From: Earliella scabrosa
Lineage: Eukaryota > Basidiomycota > Agaricomycetes > Polyporales > Polyporaceae
DNA length: 64,000 nt
Direction of reading: 5' to 3'
Assembly (NCBI GenBank): GCA_022605405.1
Contig: JABYQQ010000008.1
Coordinates: forward strand, 1,302,001-1,366,000
Shown: positions 1-11,837 of the stretch, piece by piece
Layout: the number at the start of each line of letters is the position of its first letter
Numbering within the stretch: position 1 is the first letter of the stretch
Translations under genes and position numbers: made by a program
The notes under the pieces: generated by a model
Told to the model about the DNA's origin: nothing
Seen by the model: only the letters and a program-made list of their open reading frames with translations
The model's database searches: none

Positions 1-396
1 GTGATGGTCACGACTCTGTCTGACCTGAGGTTGAGCATGCACGATGGAACGTACGTGAGGTATCCCGGTTGGCTGTATGCCAGAGAACACCACTCTTGGA
101 CGCGCGCGAGCTTCTTGGACATCGCCGTGAGCGACGCTGAGGCCGCGCGTCGCAATCCTCCTGCTATGAGATGCGCGGCATGTCGAGGAGAGGATAGAGG
201 AGGCACGGCGGACGTGCTGGTTGAGGAAAGACATGGACCGCAGCCTAGAGCGCGTCGAGCGCGTCGATGGTCGCGTTTTCGGAGTCCGAGGCGCACAGCC
301 TGCTCTTTCCCAGAACCATCATCCCCGTGCTCGACGCTCTCCTCCTCTGGCTGAGGCTGGCTGGCTCGGTTCTCTGCCACATCTTGGGGCTCCCTA
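1..396. other. Upstream region of the MAK10-like gene
   Basis: I see no recognisable gene here. Open frames cross the stretch on both strands, but none resembles a known family. The window edge cuts whatever lies to the left, so the region may hold the promoter of the gene starting at 397 plus the end of an unseen neighbour. Confidence 0.4.
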
Positions 397-3215
397 ATGG
401 TCGGCTACGATGCGAGCTACGACGACTGGTTCGACGCGCCGGGCGGAGACGACTTCGAGGATGTGACGGAGCTGTTGGTTGCTGGGGCCCAAGGTGTGTC
501 GCCTGACCGTCGCTCTGCGGGTCGTCGCGCACGACTGAACTCTGGGGACAGACATGGAACCCGAGGAGGTCATCCTCATGGACGGCTTTACGCTCATGGA
601 CGCCATGAGTGCCTTCGAGGTGAGGCACAGCGCCGTGATCCTAGGGTCGGGAGCGACACCCCGCTCATACCTTCGGCCGCCCCCAGATCGGCGAGCCTCG
701 CCTGGACAGCGGGATGGTTCTCGAGGAGCAACGGCGGCCGCCGTTCGACCCGCTCACGCCACTCTTGCCGGAGGAGGTCTGCTGGCTCCTGGACCGCAGC
801 TTCGCGTGCGAGGTGAATGACCACGGTGTTTGCTGCTCTGTACATATCCAGAGTTTCATGTCGTCTTTTTCGTACCGTTGCAGATGGAATGGCATGCGGG
901 GAAGACGCTCTCGCAGAGCGTGTTCACCATTCTCTTTGTGCACCATCTGCCAGACATCAACCCTGAGTACCTCGCGCCGGAGGAGGACGCGGACCCCGCG
1001 CGGCCGAGGTGGCTCGTTACCGTCGTTGTGAGAGCGGGCGTGCTCGGGATGCTCAAGTGCTGCGACCTCGCGTGGCGGGAGTTGTCCAAGAACAGAGTGC
1101 ATGACGTTAGTATCCCGAGACAGACTACGTGTGCAACAGCTCAAGGCGCGATCGCAGATCGAAGACTGGCAAGGCGAGAAGTGCGACGTGTCCCTGCTCG
1201 AAGGCATCAACGCCGAGATAATAGTCAACATGCTGGATGCAGCATGCGAGTGGGTGCGGCAGGCGAACCTGTCCGAAAACTACACCGAAGCAATATGCCA
1301 GAGGTTGATGTTGCGCAAGGTGCGCTGTCGGGCCGCCGCGCTCCAGGTAACTTGGTGGCTGATGCGCTCTGCAGAGTTTGATTGAGTTGTACAGACTCAA
1401 CCTACTCCGAGAGTCGACTGAGCTCGGGTTCCATATAGCCCTTGCTCGAGGTCTCCTACAGAATGTCCGGACAATGCAAACACCTCTGATACCTCCAGAC
1501 TCTCCGATTCATCTCGCAATTGATCCCTATATTGCCAGACGACTACCAAACTTCATGCCAATACGTGTTACAGAACTCCCTCCTCTGACGGAAACCTGGG
1601 ATACACTCGACGGCTTTTTGCAATATTGGCGAGACGTCGGACACCTAGTCAACTCACAGTCCATACTCAAGTGGGAGGTGCGATCAACGTTCTGTTCTCT
1701 ATGTCGATCAATCTGCCCGACGCTCAAGTATCTCTCAGGTCGCAGGTTCAGTTCGAAATGCTCTTTATATGAAGCCCCCGGCCTCGTTCCATCGATCGCT
1801 TGCGCAGGTTACTATCACCGCCTGCGAGTACTACCCTTCACGGACGCTGACTCATATTGCAGAGCTTATTCTTCGATCAAGGCGTCATTCTAGGCACCCA
1901 CAAGCAGATATGGCTTGTGGAGCAGTTCTTCTACGAGACGATGGGCCTGTCATACGCCACCATCCTCCAATATTTCGATCAAAGCGCTCCGGCGATGCAA
2001 CAGGCAGCTATGCGAGACGTCATTAAGCGACGGATCTCGAAGGCAAGTTATGCCTTCTCCTACTTCGAGAAGTGCAACGAGCATTCTCCCATTGACACAT
2101 GCTTGTTGCAGCTCATGGTCCCGCACGTACGCTCGAACTGGTACAACCCTCCGCGGCGCCGCCGCCATCTCATGAAGGAGGTTCTACAATGGCATATGCT
2201 CTATGACGTGATGTTGAAGGACGTCGCCCAGCACAAACCTCCAGTACGGGCTTCTTTGCTCGTTACTCGTCGGCCCTCGCCTAATCATCAGTATGACAGG
2301 ATTCGGAGACGGCAGCCGTCCTGGCGGCCGTTCCGCGGACAGCACAACTTTGGCGTCTGACAGCGTGCAGAGAGGTCATCTTGTCCGGCTTTCAGCAGGA
2401 GCTATACGCTCCAGAAGAGAAGCCGATCGCGTATTGGTACCTGGCCCGTGTGCTGGACTACCACATAGGATGCATCGAAGACGTGCTTCCTGTGGTTCCT
2501 GCGGGTAAGTTTCTTTCAACGGAATGAACTAACGTTGCTCATGTGCATACATACCTCCAGAGACATCGGCTTTCCATGAGCTGAGGTTCCAGGCGAGTCA
2601 TCTCAGTGCGTTGCAGATGATGTGCACAGCACTCGTCGCTGTACGTGCTTCTCCTTTGTCCATTCCTATCGCCGGGACTGACGTGGTGTTCGCAGTTGAC
2701 AGCCGGACACATCACTTCGTCGTGGCGGAGGATCTCGCTCAACTTCCTCCGACGATTCAAGTGGTTATTCGACCCAGAGTTTGACAAACTCGTCCCTGCG
2801 GACCCCGTACCCGACCTGTTCGGTTTCCCGCCCGCACTGGAGGAGCTGTCAAAGGTACGTCGTCGCGCACTACCGAGAGACTTTATCGGTCTCATAACAC
2901 CTTCCAGGACGAGCTATACTCGCCTTCAGCGTCGTTCGAACTGGCGCGTGACATCTTCGTGCATCTCAGCCAACCACAGGAGTGGATCGGGCACTGGTCT
3001 GCAGACCGTCGGCGGGTGAGCACATGCCCCTCCGTCTGTCATCGTTCGGGAGTTCTAACCCCCAGTTCCAGTATCTTCGCAATCTGGCGGATGTCTGCGA
3101 CGACTTGAGCAGGGTGGCGCCCTCGTCCATGCTTGAACTACCCAACTTTGACCTGAGGACGTTGCAGTGGATCCCTGATGCGCATCCGTGGTTCCCGACG
3201 ACTGTATCGTTGTAG
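397..3215 (+). CDS. MAK10: NatC N-terminal acetyltransferase auxiliary subunit (Mak10/NAA35-like)
   Basis: This gene encodes the large auxiliary subunit of NatC, which anchors the catalytic Naa30 and Naa38 to ribosomes so that nascent Met-hydrophobic N-termini are acetylated. The N-terminus carries the family signature: DVTELL, then LMDGFTLMDAMSAFE, then IGEPRLDSGMVLEE, equivalent to the Mak10 core 'MSA-E---P-MD-GM'. A block around 883-1000 (HAGKTLSQSVFTILFVHHLP) matches the next conserved Mak10 segment. Exon 1 (397-493), exon 2 (552-619) and exon 3 (from 687) join in phase through GT-AG introns. Later exons include 1378-1680, 1857-2200 and the stretch ending FPTTVSL at the stop. The start ATG at 397 gives an acidic leader directly before the conserved block. 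The middle exons are assigned less surely than the ends. Confidence 0.82.
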
Positions 3216-3539
3216 ACGGTTTCACAAGTTCAAGAATGGGGCCCTCAAGAATCACACATATTACAGATGACGGGGTATAGTGAACCCGGATACTTAGTCA
3301 TGTTAGTGTACGGCGTATGATAGGCTCGACGAAATCGAGTACTCAGTGTTGGCACTACTTACGGCGAAGCTGCTGCAGCCTGCACCGAACGCGCTATACA
3401 AAATTGACACCGGACGTCCGGGCCGAAGGCCGAAACAGCCAGTCGCCCGAATCAGTTCGGAGTAGGTTCGTACTACGAACTCTCTTTCGTTCGCAACTCC
3501 ACCGCAAACACTCACGGCTCAGTGAAACGATCTGACGAG

Positions 3540-5681
3540 ATGGGGACTGCCTCGGAACACCCAGCTGTATTAACGATTGCCGGCTCAGACTCAGGAGGCG
3601 GCGCCGGCATTCAGGTTGGCAAAATTGAGTCATATCGTCCCATAGACTTGCTCATGATGTCCACAGGCCGATCTAAAAGCATTCACCGCCTTTGGATGTT
3701 ATGGCTTGTCGGTTATAACTGCTCTGACTGCACAGAACACCACCGGGGTGCAGGGTGTTCACCCCACGCCTCCGGACTTCCTCGAACTCCAGGTCGGCAG
3801 AACGCACGAGCTCTTCAAACCGGTCCAGGATGTTGACTGACGCAGCGATGCAGCTGCACTCCGTGCTCGACGACATCGAGATCCGAGGGATCAAGACCGG
3901 CATGCTCTACGACGCCGAGAACACGCGCCGCGTCGCGCGAAAGCTCAAGGCGCACTACGGCGACGCTGCCAACATCCCTCCGCTGGTCGTCGATCCCGTC
4001 GCGGTGTCGACGTCTGGCCATACGCTGCTGCATCCCGAGGCGATAGACGTCATGATCGAAGAGCTCTTCCCGCTCGCGACGCTTATCACCCCGAACAAGC
4101 CAGAGACGGAGCTGCTCCTATCCCGCCGGGGAGACTCTGCCTCGATCGAGACGCTCGAGGATATGATCGCCGCCTCGGAAAAGCTCCTGGCATATGGCTC
4201 GAAGGCCATCCTCGTCAAGGGCGGCCACGTGAGCCTCACGCTGGCCGACGTTGATGCGGTTGTTGCTGCTCGTCCGGACGTCAAGGTCGTGCGGGAGAAC
4301 TTCCTCGAGGATAACATGGAGATCCTGCAGGTCAACGAGAAGAACCTCTCCGCGCGCCCACTTGTGGTTGATGTTCTCCGCGAAGGCGATAAGGTGACTC
4401 TGTTCGTTAGCCCGAGGATAGACTCGACAAGCACGCACGGGACCGGCTGCACGCTCGCCGCCGCGATCGCCTCGGTCCTCAGCAAGGGCGAACCTCGTGA
4501 GGGACCTGCACTGAAATTCTGCGCATCAATACTGAAGGAGTTGCAGTGGCCGAGGCTACCCGACAGGCCACAATGTTCACTCACGTCGGGATTGAGACTG
4601 CGTTCCCTGTGGGCCACGGGCACGGTCCGTTGAACCATATGCATGCCGTGATCCCCAGGATCGTTCCTCCGTATGTACCATATGCTGCCAGGGAGTCCGC
4701 GGCATGCGCTCACGTATGACGCCAGACCCACGGCGAGCAACCCACATCCGTTCACTCGCATGCTCATCCAGGGGTCGAAGAAGATGTGGAAGGAGTACGT
4801 TGAGCACGACTTCGTGAAGCAGCTGGCAATGGGCACGCTCCCAAGAGAGTGCTTCCTGCACTTTATCAAGTATGTGTTGCGTCATAGGCAACGTGCCCCA
4901 CCTGTACCTGACTCGGGTGGACAGGCAGGACTACCTGTACCTCAAGTACTACGCGCGAGCATATGGGTGAGGCGTCGATCCAAATCACAAGCCTTCACCC
5001 GCTGACCGCACGCGCCGGGCCGCAGCCTCCTCGTCGCGAAGTCGTCCACGTACAGCTCGATCCAGTCCGCGACGCAGACGATCATCAACATCATCACCGA
5101 AGTGACGACGCACAAGTCCTTCTGCGCCCAGTGGGGCGTCAGCGAAGCCGAGCTCGCAGCGACGCCCGAGTCCCCGTCGACGACCGCGTACGGCGCGTAC
5201 CTGCTCGACGTCGGCCTGCAAGGTCAGCGCAGCGCGTGGAGCCCATCTTGGCCGCGGGGACGTCCGTCAGGCTGACTTTGTGTGCACGCGAGCAGGTGAT
5301 AGCGCGAAGCTCATCATGGCCCTCGCCGCGTGCCTGCTCGGGTACGGAGAAGTCGGACTGTGGCTCAAGAAGGAGGCAGCCAAGCCCGACAGCTGGGTGA
5401 AGCTCGACGGGAACGTGTACCTGAGGTGGATCGAAGACTACTCAGGGGAGCACTACCAGGGCGCGGTGAAACTCGGAATCGGTGCGTGATGTTCGGATTG
5501 GCTCGTGCACTCACCCATCTGACATGCACGGCACCGGTGGACGTGCGTTCCAGAAACGATTGAGACGCTGGCAGTGGCGGACCCGCCGAATGCCCATCGG
5601 TTCCAGGAGTGGTCCACTGTTTGGGAGAAGTGCACTAGGTTGGAAAAGGGCTTCTGGGACGCGTCCCTGAAGCTCCTGTAG
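3540..5681 (+). CDS. THI20: Bifunctional hydroxymethylpyrimidine/phosphomethylpyrimidine kinase with TenA domain (Thi20-like)
   Basis: The N-terminal half is a ThiD-type ribokinase-fold enzyme that phosphorylates HMP and HMP-P for thiamine synthesis. The C-terminal half is a TenA/THI-4 domain (thiaminase II or salvage). ThiD motifs visible are TIAGSDSGGGAGIQ, then ADLKAFTAFGCYG after a 52 bp intron (3615-3666), VDPVAVSTSGHTLL, and the anion-hole motif STHGTGCTLAAAIASVL. An intron at 3793-3853 joins FLELQ to LHSVLDDIEIRGIKTGML. The linker GIETAFPVGHGHGPLNHMH is typical of fungal Thi20/21. TenA is seen as MWKEYVEHDFVKQLAMGTLP, DYLYLKYYARAYG and AACLLGYGEVGLW, ending FWDASLKLL. An in-frame ATG at 3522 is an alternative start. 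Fungal homologues are cytosolic and thiamine-repressible; no thiamine riboswitch was recognised here. Confidence 0.9.
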
Positions 5682-5847
5682 CGATGGGAAGTACCGAAAG
5701 CAAGAAGGCGAGGCAGTATGATACATGTCAAGATTGCTGGGGAGATTAGGTGACAGCGGCGGTAGAGTAGGGTGGAAAGACAAGAAGAACAAGGAGGGCA
5801 CTGTATCGGTAGCCACGATAGAACGAGTTCCGCATGGGACGAGACCG

Positions 5848-7486
5848 CTAGGCGGCCTCCTCCGTCTTCACATGGCTTGCTTCTTCAGGCTGGGTCGGCG
5901 CTGATGCCGACATGGTCTGCACTTCGACCTTGCGGTCCTCCTCTTCTTCGAACATAACTTCAATCTGGGGTCCGGCCATCGTATCGCTCGCGACCGCTGA
6001 CAGAACGACCTTTCTACTCTTGCTCTTGCTGCTCGACGTCGTGACCTTGCGTGCGCTCGGACACAGGCCGTCGCTCAATTCGCACTGGTCGCATTTCGGT
6101 CCGACGGGAGCGCAGATGGTCTGGAGCGGACGTGCCGGCCCGGGCAGTCCCCGTCACATTGAAACGCCACCATGCAGCAGAAAAGCCAAATCGACATCTC
6201 AGCCTTCGGGACTCGGCTGAAAAAAGTTTTGCGACGCACCTGGCCGAACCCCACTAGCAGGTGGTTTATCTCCGGATGGAGCTCTCGAGGGAGCCAGGAC
6301 TGTAGGTTGAGCCTGCCAGACACAGAGGATCAGATCGCGTCCGCTAGACGCAACGGCACGCGGGTCGCTCACCGCGTCTCCTCTGGCGTTTTGGTCGGAG
6401 GCTTATGCCAACCGAGTCTGTTTGTAATTCTGTGGACGTGCACGTCCACGCCAATGCCGGCGTTCCTGCGAAAACACATGAGCGCGTCGTCTAGGACATC
6501 AGGGCCGCACTTACAGCTTCCATGCCACTTGCAGTGCGAGGAAAGCCATCTTCGGGCCCACACCAGGGAGGGAGCAGAGTTCATCCACCGTTTTGGGGAC
6601 GTCGCTGTCAAACTCGTCGTGCAACTTCTGTACCGCTTGTCTGATGTACCTGTCGATGGCTCAGAAGACGGCACGGTAGCGTCAGGCAACGGACGGACTC
6701 ACTGGGTCTTGCGTCGCCAGAAGCCAACCTTACAGATCGCTTCCGCTATCGCGCTTTCATCGGCACTAAGGATAGCGTCAACGGACAAGGTTCCGCCAAC
6801 GGCTGCGCGCAGCTTGGCCACGGCGGCATCCGTGACCTCGTCCTTTGTTTGAGAAGACAGCATGAGCGAGACGAGCGTAGAGAAACGCTGATTCTGTCCC
6901 ACAAAGTCGCGCATCAGATGATGGTCCGTAGAACGTCTGCCGGGGTACGTGCCTTCGGATCGGACTCCTTCAGCTGAGCCCGGTCGCACCCCATGGTATC
7001 GACCGGGGCAGCCATCCGGGAGCGCATGCGTTTGATGGTGTCATATGTCTCGCGCCAGCGAGCGGGTGCTGGGTGCGGCGTGTCCAGCGCGATTGGGATG
7101 GGTTTGGGTTTGCGGGGAGACGCCACCCGTTTTGGTTTGGGCCTTTCCGACGGAGGTTCAGAGGTCGATGGGCCTGCCACGTCGTCAGTCTGCAGCTCGG
7201 TCTTCAGAGCCCCTGTGACCTTGGCTTTGTTCTTCCATTTGGGAGGCGTCGGCGGGAGAACCAGTTGGCCTTCGTCCTCTTCTTTCAGCGTTTGGGGCGC
7301 CTTCTGAGGGGATTGCAGAGTTCGAGCCGGGGGATTGGGACTTGCGTCATTGTCCGAGGTTCCTTTCAGTCTCTTCGACCGTCGGACGGCGTGGTCGGGG
7401 ACCAGTTCCGCAGGGTCAAAGATAGTCACTCCAGCATTGAAAGGACTCGGCCGCCCCTGTAACGTACTCAGCAACTTCCTTTTCAT
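5848..7486 (-). CDS. NTH1: Endonuclease III-like DNA glycosylase/AP lyase (NTH1/Ntg family)
   Basis: This is a bifunctional base-excision repair enzyme for oxidised pyrimidines. The ATG at 7484-7486 opens a basic, Pro-rich leader of about 190 residues with nuclear-signal-like runs such as RRSKRLKG. The core follows: [26 protein letters not shown], then the helix-hairpin-helix [13 protein letters not shown] with the catalytic Lys, and [14 protein letters not shown] with the catalytic Asp. Splicing out a roughly 140 bp intron (about 6120-6257) joins GFGQ to [20 protein letters not shown], restoring a four-cysteine [4Fe-4S] loop with spacing 6-2-6, close to the usual 6-2-5. A charged tail ends at 5848. 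The tRNA-Gly gene lies head-to-head about 245 bp upstream. The gene runs convergent with THI20, with only 166 bp between stops. Confidence 0.88.
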
Positions 7487-7731
7487 GTTCAACGCGGACC
7501 AAAGTCGGCGTTGGGCTGAAAGTCGTATCGTTTCGTATTCCTTCTGGTGTCACGTTAGTAAGAATAGACTCAACTCCCAGTAAGAAACTCTGTCAGTACC
7601 TTGGCCCCTCCCCAATCCAAGCGGTGGCCGTCACTGTCAAGTAACTGTTGATGGAACAGTGGGAGAATCCTTTTGGAGACGAGCCACTTTGTCCATGGAG
7701 AGCTGATGTTTAACAGCACCCTAAGCCGTAA

Positions 7732-7802
7732 GCATTCGTGGTGTAGCGGTAACATTGGGTCTTCCCATGGCCTAGCTCCGGGTTCGACTCCCGGCGGATG
7801 CA
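7732..7802 (+). tRNA. tRNA-Gly (anticodon CCC)
   Basis: A full cloverleaf can be folded by eye: acceptor GCATTCG/CGGATGC with one G-T pair, D-stem GTGT/ACAT, anticodon stem GGGTC/GGCCT with loop TTCCCAT (anticodon CCC), and T-stem CCGGG/CCCGG with loop TTCGACT. There is no intron. The discriminator base is A at 7802. An identical gene lies on the other strand at 18032-18102. Confidence 0.93.
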
Positions 7803-8871
7803 TACCTTTTACAATCGGCGTTTCCTGAGATTTCCTCCGGCCGAAGTCTGTTTTCCCACACTCCTTCGCAACCAAATCGTCAAGTCGCTCGTCTCATCTT
7901 GCTGTCTAGATCTCTCTCTCTCGATGTCGTAGTTCTGCGACTTGTCACGGTATTGTCGTTGTGAGCTCAAGGTCAGGTTACTATCATCAAATGGCAGTAA
8001 TCGTGTAACTGATTATTCCGCGTACTAGTCGTAACGACTCCGAGTCACCGTCCGCGCGGCCAATCTCCGAAACACCGGCCGGATGTTTCTGTCGATTTGA
8101 ACCATGGGGAGACTTCCGCGGACGGTGACAATCCGCTCGGAGGAAAGCGTGCAATCCAGAGTCGGTACCTGCACGCATGGTAACCGGCCTGAAAGATCGT
8201 AATAAGTCGCCGAACGCCGCTGAGTCCTGCGACCGAAGGGGCTTCAATGGACCGGGCAGCCCGATAAGGTTGCCCCCTCATCTAGTTGTTGACTCGCGAT
8301 CTTTCAGGTTTGTGCACATTACCGATCCTTTGCATCGCACGCAGTTCCCCGGACGGAGTGTCACTCGCCGTAGAAGTGTTGCCATGATATCCTCACGATT
8401 AGGGTGCCTGGTCCTGCGATCTGCAATGCAAACCTCGTGGGGCTAGCGTGTGAGTCTTCAGCGTTCCATTTCCGCGAACCTCTCCGTAACTTACGGCGGC
8501 ATAGCAACACTTTGCCTCGTTTGCTCCGGACGCCTCAATATAGCCTGCTCAAAATTTGCGTCCGCGGCAAGGACATCCCTCATCTTCCCCATGCGCACCG
8601 CTCCGGATTCGACCGGCAGACACGCAGCCAATCGCATTGGCCTACGTCGGCGATTGTGACCACTGACAGTAACGCAACGAAGGCCGCCAAATTCATGTAG
8701 GTTTGTCGTCCCCTCAAACTTTGTTGAACCTTGTCGGAAGACGAGCGTGTGCCTCATGTGGTCCCTCACGATAGGTTGCGCGCCGGACGACAGCTGCTTG
8801 CATGCGGTCGAGCCAGCTTCTGCTCAAGTTCCTCCGCGCGCAATGTTACCGCCGGACGGTATGTCGACGGG
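7803..8871. other. Intergenic region between tRNA-Gly and the first PL14 gene
   Basis: No gene is recognised in about 1.1 kb. Short open frames have no family features. The last 150 bp form the promoter of the PL14 gene that follows. Confidence 0.5.
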
Positions 8872-8878
8872 TATAAAA
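8872..8878 (+). promoter_or_regulatory. TATA box of first PL14 gene
   Basis: TATAAAA lies 93 bp before the ATG at 8965, a usual fungal core-promoter distance. Confidence 0.6.
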
Positions 8879-8964
8879 ACATGGGGTGTGCACCGACATG
8901 AGCTCAACGGACGAGGACCACTCGAACAACCCACCGCGCTATACCCCGCTCTATACCCATCGCC

Positions 8965-10154
8965 ATGTTTTCGAGACTCACTGCCGCTCTCCTCGTCTCC
9001 GCAGGTGCCCTCGCGCTCCCTGCGTGTGCTTTCGTCCTCCCCGCAACCAACCTCACTGCACGGGCCAGCGTCCCCAGCGTGCTGTTCCCCGTCAGCCCAC
9101 AACTCAAGTACTGGACCACGAACCCCACTCTTCCGAAGCCAAACCCTCTCTCCGACGCGACCTTCCGCCCTCACAACGAGATCACGTCGCTCAAGCACGA
9201 CTATGTCACCGCACCCGACGGTGTCAAGTCGATGAAGGCGCATTACCCCAAGGGCTCCTACACCTTCTCCGCTCCGAACGCGCCCAAGGGCGGGTTCTCG
9301 TTCTACGCCCCGGGCCCGGCCAGCGTCGATCTGACAACGGCCAAGGAAGCAACGCTCAGCTACGACGTGTACTTCCCGTCCGGCTTCGAGTTTGTCAAGG
9401 GAGGCAAGCTCCCAGGGCTCTGTAAGACGGTTTCTCACGTTCCACTTCGCCGCGGTTCTGACAGCGTTCCGTGTTCGCAGACGGTGGAGACAGCGACAGC
9501 GAGGCGCTCTCGTGCTCTGGCGGCAGGCGCGACAACGGGTGCTTCTCGGTCCGCTTCATGTGGCGCACGAGCGGCGCGGGCGAGCTGTACACGTACCTGC
9601 CCCCGGACTACGACGAGAACCAGGCGGTGTGCGACGTCCCGCCGTTCTCGACGTGCAACGACGCGTACGGCGCGTCGGTCGGCCGCGGCGCGTTCACGTT
9701 CAAGACGGGCGCGCGCACGACGATCGGGCAGCGCGTGAAGCTGAACGACGTCGGGAAGGCGAACGGCGAGATCGAGCTGTTCGTCGCCGGCAAGAGCATG
9801 TTCTCCGTCGGCGGCCTCACCCTGCGCGACAAATCCTCGGGGCGGATCCGGGGCATGCAGATGCAGACGTTCTTCGGAGGTGAGTCGTCCTGCTGTTCTG
9901 TGCCTTCCCTGGCCCCGGGGCCCCACTTGCGCCTGGGGTCGATCGACGATCGGCCCGCCTGCACCAGCTGACTCCGCGATGCCGCCGGAGTCGTTGATGC
10001 GCTAGCCGTTTCGTACATAACTCTCGTTTGGGCGTCGTCGGAGCGGTGTGCTGACCGTGCTCTGTTCGCAGGCTCGGACTCCTCGTGGGCGTCGCCCAAG
10101 GACCAGGACGTCTACTTTTCCGCCTTTTCGGTCGCTATCACGCAGACGCTGTGA
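8965..10154 (+). CDS. Secreted polysaccharide lyase family 14-like protein, paralog 1
   Basis: The protein is 312 residues, with exons 8965-9421, 9481-9879 and 10072-10154 all joining in phase. A signal peptide is evident (MFSRLTAALLVSAGALALPA). The mature domain shows blocks shared by fungal PL14-like beta-jelly-roll lyases: APDGVKSMKAHYPKGSY, GGFSFYAPGP, KGGKLPGLYGG (split by intron 1 inside the Tyr codon), RFMWRTSGAGELYTYLP, IGQRVKLNDVGKANGEIELF and MQTFFGG (split by intron 2). PL14 enzymes cleave uronic-acid polymers such as alginate or glucuronan by beta-elimination; the substrate here is unknown. Four cysteines in the central part suggest disulfides. It is the first of three tandem paralogs on one strand. 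Confidence 0.85.
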
Positions 10155-11694
10155 AGCCTGAAGGCAAATTTTATGGGGTCCCCGGTGGATCTGCCTCTGA
10201 TACGCTCGTGCTTCTCTCTCTTTCAAAGACCGGCGGCTTGCCGCGGTCTTCGTCTCTTCTTTCGGCGTTCTGGTGCGCTCTCTCACTTACTTATCGGGTC
10301 CCATCTATTATCTCGCAACGGCTGTATCTTGCTCCGGTTCTGGGCCTGCTGTATCACCACCCTCATGTCGCTGTAGCTTTACTAACAGAGGAATGACCAT
10401 GTGCTTGCCTTCCTGATACGTGTTGCCTGCATGGGGAAATGTGGAGCAACTTTCGACCGCAGCGTTGCCCCTGGGTTCGCCGGCGTGCCCTCGTGCTCAG
10501 CCAGCATCTGCTTGAACATCGCTCAAAGTGAATCGAAGTTAACTTTCTTTGACATCTCCTCGCGCAAAAGTCTCGACGTCGTCCCTAGGCCCAAGTCATG
10601 TCGCGAGCTTTTGTGGTGTTGGTCATTGGACAGTCGGATGCTATGGTTAGGGTTCGATCTTGCCGAGGCGCGCGCTGATTGGCTGGCAAGAACGTTGGTG
10701 AAACGTGTCGCAGTTTGTTGCGCTCGTCGGACTTCCTCCAGACCCCCACCTCGAGCTCGACACTCACGCACCTCGTCCATCATATACATATCATGTCCGG
10801 CGCACAGGTGTGCCAGTTGCTCGCGCTGTCTCATTCTCGCAGACTGCCTGCCAGTGGACACGAGTTACGGTGCAGGAGTCCTACCCATGTCGCCAGGTTG
10901 GAAGCCCAGTGATGAGGGCAATTCACTGCGTGTTAACGCACTTGTGGATATACTAATATTCACTTACTACTTACGAGCACCGATGTGCTCTGTTTTGGAC
11001 TCAGCTCTGCGGTAACTGGAACCGCTCATGGACGCCCTGGATCGTTGCGGGCGGCGTCGTGCTACTCAGGTGTGTTCTCTTCGCCATCCATCCCATCTCT
11101 GCTGCTCAAAATGACCACGGGCCGAAGTCCGCTTCAATACTTCCTCCTTACAGGGCGGTGCGTTATGCATCCCGTGCCTGGATGATTCATGAACGCTTGC
11201 ATCGCATCTGGCGCCCAACTAGGAGTTGTGGCTCTATGGGTATGCCGGATTGATCTCGTCTCACAGTGCGTTCACCAGTCGCTACGCGATGATGTAGTTG
11301 TGGAGAGCAACACTGACGGGGCAAGTTACAGGGCAGGTACTTTGACGTAAGGTATTTTCCCAGATCAGACCAACAGTGGCTTCAAGGAGTCGCTGCACTA
11401 CACATTCCATACGATGTGAACATGCCCTTGCTTACATCTCTAGACGAAGCTACAGTATGTATATGTCCATGGCTGACCTCGGCCGCGGCGGGAGCACAGC
11501 AGAGCACAGCCAGGACCACCGGTGGCCCCTAGTGGCGCTCGAGGCAGAGAACAATCAAACCTCCGAAACAAGCGCGCCTTGTCCTCGAGATGAGCGCCTG
11601 CTTTACACAGTCAAACCGTAATCAAACCCTTGTTCCAGCGGCCTTTGTCTGTGTTTTGTCTCTGCATTCTCCACTTTGCAATGCCGGACGGTCC
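10155..11694. other. Intergenic region between PL14 paralogs 1 and 2
   Basis: About 1.5 kb with no recognised gene. A short telomere-like string (GGTTAGGGTTC near 10645) occurs once. Nothing else is supported. Confidence 0.5.
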
Positions 11695-11702
11695 TATATA
11701 AG
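11695..11702 (+). promoter_or_regulatory. TATA box of second PL14 gene
   Basis: TATATAAG lies 143 bp before the ATG at 11838, followed by a pyrimidine-rich leader. Confidence 0.55.
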
Positions 11703-11837
11703 CTGCGCACGACCGTGCTGCGAATCCTCGCTCGACGCCGCTGGTCCCCGTCTCTCTCGTCTGCTCTCCCGTTCACGCTCTCACAGCTGTGCTGTGCTGT
11801 CCTGCTCCCTATACGATCTTTACTGCTCTCGCTCGTC

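Noticed and set aside
1..354. 117-codon frame at the window start
   Set aside because: Arg-rich in its second half, no recognised motif, and overlapping antisense frames of equal quality.
10640..10656. Single telomere-like string GGTTAGGGTTC
   Set aside because: Only one repeat, not near a telomere-related gene; expected by chance in 64 kb.
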